DNA from: Argopecten irradians
Taxonomy: Eukaryota; Mollusca; Bivalvia; Pectinida; Pectinidae
Direction: 5' to 3'
Length of the DNA: 64,000 bases
Assembly (NCBI RefSeq): GCF_041381155.1
Contig: NC_091135.1
Span: 6,315,620-6,379,619 of the forward strand
Below are positions 61,101 to 64,000 of this stretch, piece after piece. Each line of letters opens with the position of its first letter. Position 1 is the stretch's first letter. The translations under genes were made by a program, and so were the position numbers. The notes beneath the pieces were generated by a model. It was not told where the DNA came from. It saw only the letters and a program-made list of their open reading frames with translations, and made no database searches.

Positions 61101-63695
61101 CCATGTGGGGCAGATGCCAGGTACTGACCGCTGGTGGGTGGTTTTTCTCCGGGTACTCCGGCTTTCCTCCACGAACAAACCTGGCACGTCCTTACATGAC
61201 CCTGGCTGTTAATAGGACGTAAAACTAATAAAACCATTGACAAGTAGTGCGTATTGTCGTCGGGACTAAACCTCCTGAATCATTGTCACGTATTCGTCTA
61301 TTCTTTATTTGATTTTGGATTAATCCTCACCTTTTCGCTTTCCCTTAAAGGCGCCTGTATTTGTTCCATGGGGATTATCGCTGGTGTAGTATTAGCCGTA
61401 CTGGACTATCATGGAACAAGAAAACTAGATAAGGAATCCCAAGAGGAGATGGCTAATCGACCCGTCGTACGTATCAGCATATTGGTCGATATTTGTTTTC
61501 ATGTAAAACGATGTAAAAAACCTTCGAAAAAAGCCGATATGCGTAGCAATTATGTATTCGAAGATATTACTCATTACATTCCATATATGGTATTTGAAAA
61601 TGCTATTATATAATTTAAAATCACATTAAAATTTATTTCTATAGCAACATAAACAGCTTGTAGTAAGAGGTAGGGTTAATACAATATATATTGTATATAA
61701 CTACGGTTGTAGAAGCTATCAGACATCACAAATCTACCAAAAACATTCTGGATGCATGTTGTGATGATCGGCTTCCACTACTGCACCTTCTTTGCCTTCG
61801 TCTCCAATATGTCGTAAGTATCTAAAATATGTCGTAAGTATCTAATTTTACACTTGTAAATTGTTCACACAATCAATTTCCTATGAGCTTTTCATGTACG
61901 TAATTTGATAGTATTGTAATTATTTCAATGACAATGCTAGATTTTGTATATATAACAATAGAGAACTGTATTATCGGAATAACCTACCGTAGGCATTAGT
62001 ATGTAATCATTACATCTTATGTCTTTAAAAAAATATCTGGTAAGTGATTAGTGAAATAATTATTCATATACTATCAGTGAATCTTACCAAGGCAATATAA
62101 GATTATCTAGTGCAAACATGCAAACATATGGTCCTTTGAAAACTTTCTGACTTGGTTTATCGATCGTTGCAATTATCTAGATCCATATATAAGTGTGTGA
62201 TCTGAAGTTGTGACAATGTTTTAAAATATTTTTCCAACAGACAATATATTCAGTGGAGATACGGATACACTAAAGTACTGGCCTCGTATGTAACTGGTGC
62301 TTCTTATATAGGTCCAGTGTTCTTCTCACCCTTCGCTGCTCTTCTTCTGGTAAACTGTTTCTTCTTTTCTTTGTCAAAATACAGTCATTTTTTTTCATTT
62401 TATGATGTTTTCCAACTATACTTGTGAAGGAAAAAATAATTATTATTATACAAATAAAATTAATAAAACTATTTAGAAGGTGATTCTCCTATTCGAGACA
62501 ACACAATATGAGTACATTCTTGTGTTCAAATAAAGAATATACTGTTATGGTGAGGTTTCGAATGTGAAACATATACTATCAAAATGGATTGAGATTGATA
62601 TCGTACACTTGAAATAAAAACTGTGCTTCATTTAAAGAAAAAATCATTTCTGCAGTTTCATTTCCAATTAAGGGGGTAGGGCTAGCATACACTGCAATTC
62701 TGATAAAATATAATGGGTTGGCCGTGTGCTGCTATTATTTTCGTTAAGAAAACAATGCTTTGGTTATTCATATTTATTAGTACGACCTATTTGGAAAGCA
62801 TTGCTTTAACTTGTCATGTATAATTCTATTTATTGTTAAACAGAAAAGAATCGACTGTAACGGTTTGATGGCGATGTCAGTGACCACCCTGAGTATACCT
62901 GTATACCTGTTAATGGCCTACTGTCCCTCCGTCCCACCGCTGGCGCTCACCATCTCCATCGGAATCGTCTACACTTTCAATGTTGTAAGTTTGAATGCTT
63001 TCTTTATTGATGATACATTTGTATATAAAACCAAATAGTGGAGACCGATGTAGTACTGTATTTATTTTTTTTCGTTAAAGCTGACAATGCAAGTTAAATA
63101 CTATACAAACGAGACTGTAAGCTTTAACTAAAAAAAAAGGATCTTCAGAAGTTGGATGATATTTTTGTACTACAAGTCAAAATATTCGTTTAGTCATTAA
63201 AAAAAGTACAACTTAACTTTTGTGTACAATACGTACTTCAAAATAAACCTGCATATAAATTTAGCATTTTATAATGTTATTTCATCAAAATATTGTTTAG
63301 TGATAACTTCAATGGACATGTTGATGTATATTCCTTATCTTTATTATCATCATTTTGATAAAAAAAGTATGTAGTTATTTTTTTTTATTAGCAAACTATC
63401 GTGTTATGCTGTATTTTGTTATAGTATTACGTATAGTAATGTAAAAATATCCATGAAAATGAAAATGTTATATACGTTATATACGATTGATAAATTATTA
63501 TATAAAGCCGAATTTGATTGGCGGATTATAATGTAACATTGAATATGGTTGGCAGATAATAATGTGGCAAGTGACAATCAACTTGTTACCACCTGCCGTG
63601 TTCGGGACTGGGGCGGGATTGGCCGTATTTTTGATGCGTTTCTCCATTGGCCTGACTAACCTGTCAGTTGGAACTATCGTGGAGGACAAAGAGAG
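55180..63695 (+). CDS. MFSD1-like major facilitator superfamily transporter, 3' end outside the window
   Basis: Multi-pass membrane carrier of the MFS. Vertebrate MFSD1 is a lysosomal dipeptide exporter; this is a divergent relative, so substrate and organelle are inference. Coding exons: 55180-55195, 57001-57107, 58571-58680, 59227-59282, 60020-60169, 60500-60655, 61351-61466, 61713-61813, 62241-62349, 62844-62984, 63556-63695; all GT-AG with matching phases, 400 residues so far. TM1 is in exon 2 ([20 protein letters not shown]). A Cys-rich loop (C..C C..C pattern, CQANQ...CCDTC) precedes TM2. The TM2-3 loop is [11 protein letters not shown], the MFS motif A region. [11 protein letters not shown] and [11 protein letters not shown] match the MFSD1 signature positions GRFVFGIGGE and VSWFKGKELN. 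KLSDI...F in exon 8 corresponds to the start of the second half. The cytosolic N-terminus is only about 8 residues and lacks the dileucine sorting motif of vertebrate MFSD1. The rest lies beyond 64000. Confidence 0.88.
55329..55698. mobile_element. MITE family A, full copy 3
   Basis: TTAAAGATGCTACAACCGCC and GCGGTGAAGCATCGTTAA bound about 370 bp that match the copy at 22732-23099 in the same orientation. In the first coding intron of the transporter. More worn at its ends than the other full copies. Confidence 0.8.
57272..57781 (-). mobile_element. non-coding element, copy 2
   Basis: Inverted relative of 46608-47412 lacking the G-rich tract. The hairpin end (AATTGTAGCTCTATTTAAGA ... TCTTTTGAGCTACAATATT) is at 57714-57775. 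In the intron just after the TM1 exon of the transporter. Confidence 0.8.
57850..58080 (+). mobile_element. SINE family 2, degraded copy
   Basis: GGAGTGGGACGATTGTTTTG, GCTGTTAGGTGCTTTTGGTG, and AGTGATATAGCACTATAAAA keep the order of the 24583 copy. The head is not clearly readable. Confidence 0.65.
58366..58455. mobile_element. MITE family A, partial copy
   Basis: TTAATGATGCTCCACCGCCG followed by ACAGAGCTGAAACGATACTC, matching the left end of the family; the remainder is missing. In the intron before exon 58571-58680. Confidence 0.75.
61020..61234 (+). mobile_element. SINE family 1, full copy with target-site duplication
   Basis: Head GGCCGCGATGGCCGAGTGGT, box B GGTTCGAATCCC, body GGTTTTTCTCCGGGTACTCC and tail TTAATAGGACGTAAAACTAA followed by TAAAACC. 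Flanking copies of CATTGACGAGTAGTG (61005) and CATTGACAAGTAGTG (61235) form a 15-bp target-site duplication with one mismatch. It lies in the intron before exon 61351-61466. Confidence 0.95.
61806..61845 (+). repeat. perfect 20-bp duplication of a splice donor
   Basis: AATATGTCGTAAGTATCTAA occurs twice back to back. The first copy holds the end of exon 61713-61813 (ATGTC|GTAAGT) and the second an identical decoy donor 20 bases on. Use of the second would add an in-frame TAA at once. Confidence 0.97.
63075..63100. repeat. lone terminus of the foldback family
   Basis: TTAAAGCTGACAATGCAAGT plus TAAAT is the same terminus as at 4482-5371. No partner end was seen within the window. Confidence 0.7.
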
Positions 63696-64000
63696 GTAAA
63701 CTAGATAAATGCAATAGTATTTTACTTAAACTTTTCGCCCTATAAGTTCCATTAACAGAGTGGTTAGAGTGTTTGGTATTCTTGCTACGTCATCACTAGG
63801 CAGCGAGTTGGAGATACAGGTAGATAATTTGTCGGGATCTAGTATTAAGTAGGATCTATCATTTGCATAACATAACTATTGATATGAACTATAAAAAACA
63901 ATTGCATGCAAAAATATTCATTCTTTGCATGTGTAGAATGTAAACGTTAAATATGATATATCGCATTCATTTAGCATATTTCCTACGTTTTGTTGTCAAC
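63696..64000 (+). other. intron of the MFSD1-like gene running off the window
   Basis: It begins with the donor GAG|GTAAAC at 63696. No further exon was found before the edge. Confidence 0.6.

Noticed and set aside
63498-63689. Minus-strand frame opposite the last transporter exon
   Set aside because: Shadow of the plus-strand exon, which has the conserved membrane segment and splice sites.
1-64000. LTR retrotransposon, virus-derived or Polinton-like element
   Set aside because: No paired long terminal repeats, protease, integrase, capsid or envelope-like frames were recognised; the only reverse transcriptase is of LINE type.

Overview
The window looks like AT-rich nuclear DNA from a mollusc, probably a bivalve. 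The genes are split by many short GT-AG introns, and the gaps and introns hold tRNA-headed SINEs, miniature inverted-repeat elements, hairpin elements, a LINE fragment and several minisatellites. The bivalve call is inference from gene content and repeat style; no species marker was recognised.

Layout: 1-6.3 kb has no gene, only inverted-repeat elements and SINE scraps. 6.37-7.68 kb (minus) is a single-exon rhodopsin-type GPCR. 8-13.9 kb holds repeats: a TTAA-flanked palindrome, a SINE, a very even 125-bp satellite, a coding-like pseudogene scrap and a hairpin element. 13.9-27.5 kb (minus) is a complete secretin-family (class B) peptide-hormone receptor that can be read through 12 coding exons (630 aa); its introns contain minisatellites, SINEs and palindromes. 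28-32 kb has SINEs and the 3' part of a LINE reverse transcriptase. 32-40.5 kb appears empty of genes. 40.5-50.8 kb (minus) carries calpain-7 exons: two MIT domains plus the protease core with catalytic Cys and His. One exon is frame-broken, the exon that should hold the catalytic Asn is scrambled, and no C-terminal domains are found, so this is a truncated and probably decaying copy or a faulty assembly. Its promoter and first non-coding exon lie in an ~0.8-kb tandem duplication at 51.5-53.1 kb. 55.2-63.7 kb (plus) is most of an MFSD1-like major-facilitator transporter that runs off the right edge.

The four genes share no evident pathway: two surface receptors, one cytosolic/ESCRT-linked protease and one predicted membrane carrier. 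What links them is sequence behaviour at exon edges. In three genes, tandem repeats have grown on or against splice junctions. These are a nine-unit array carrying the exon 3 donor of the class B receptor, a minisatellite before exon 10 of the same gene that leaves about 420 nt without a single AG upstream of the acceptor, a threefold acceptor in calpain-7, and a perfect 20-bp donor duplication in the transporter. I consider this the most interesting signal in the window. Second is a set of TTAA-flanked inverted-repeat families and hairpin-ended elements that share architecture but not sequence.
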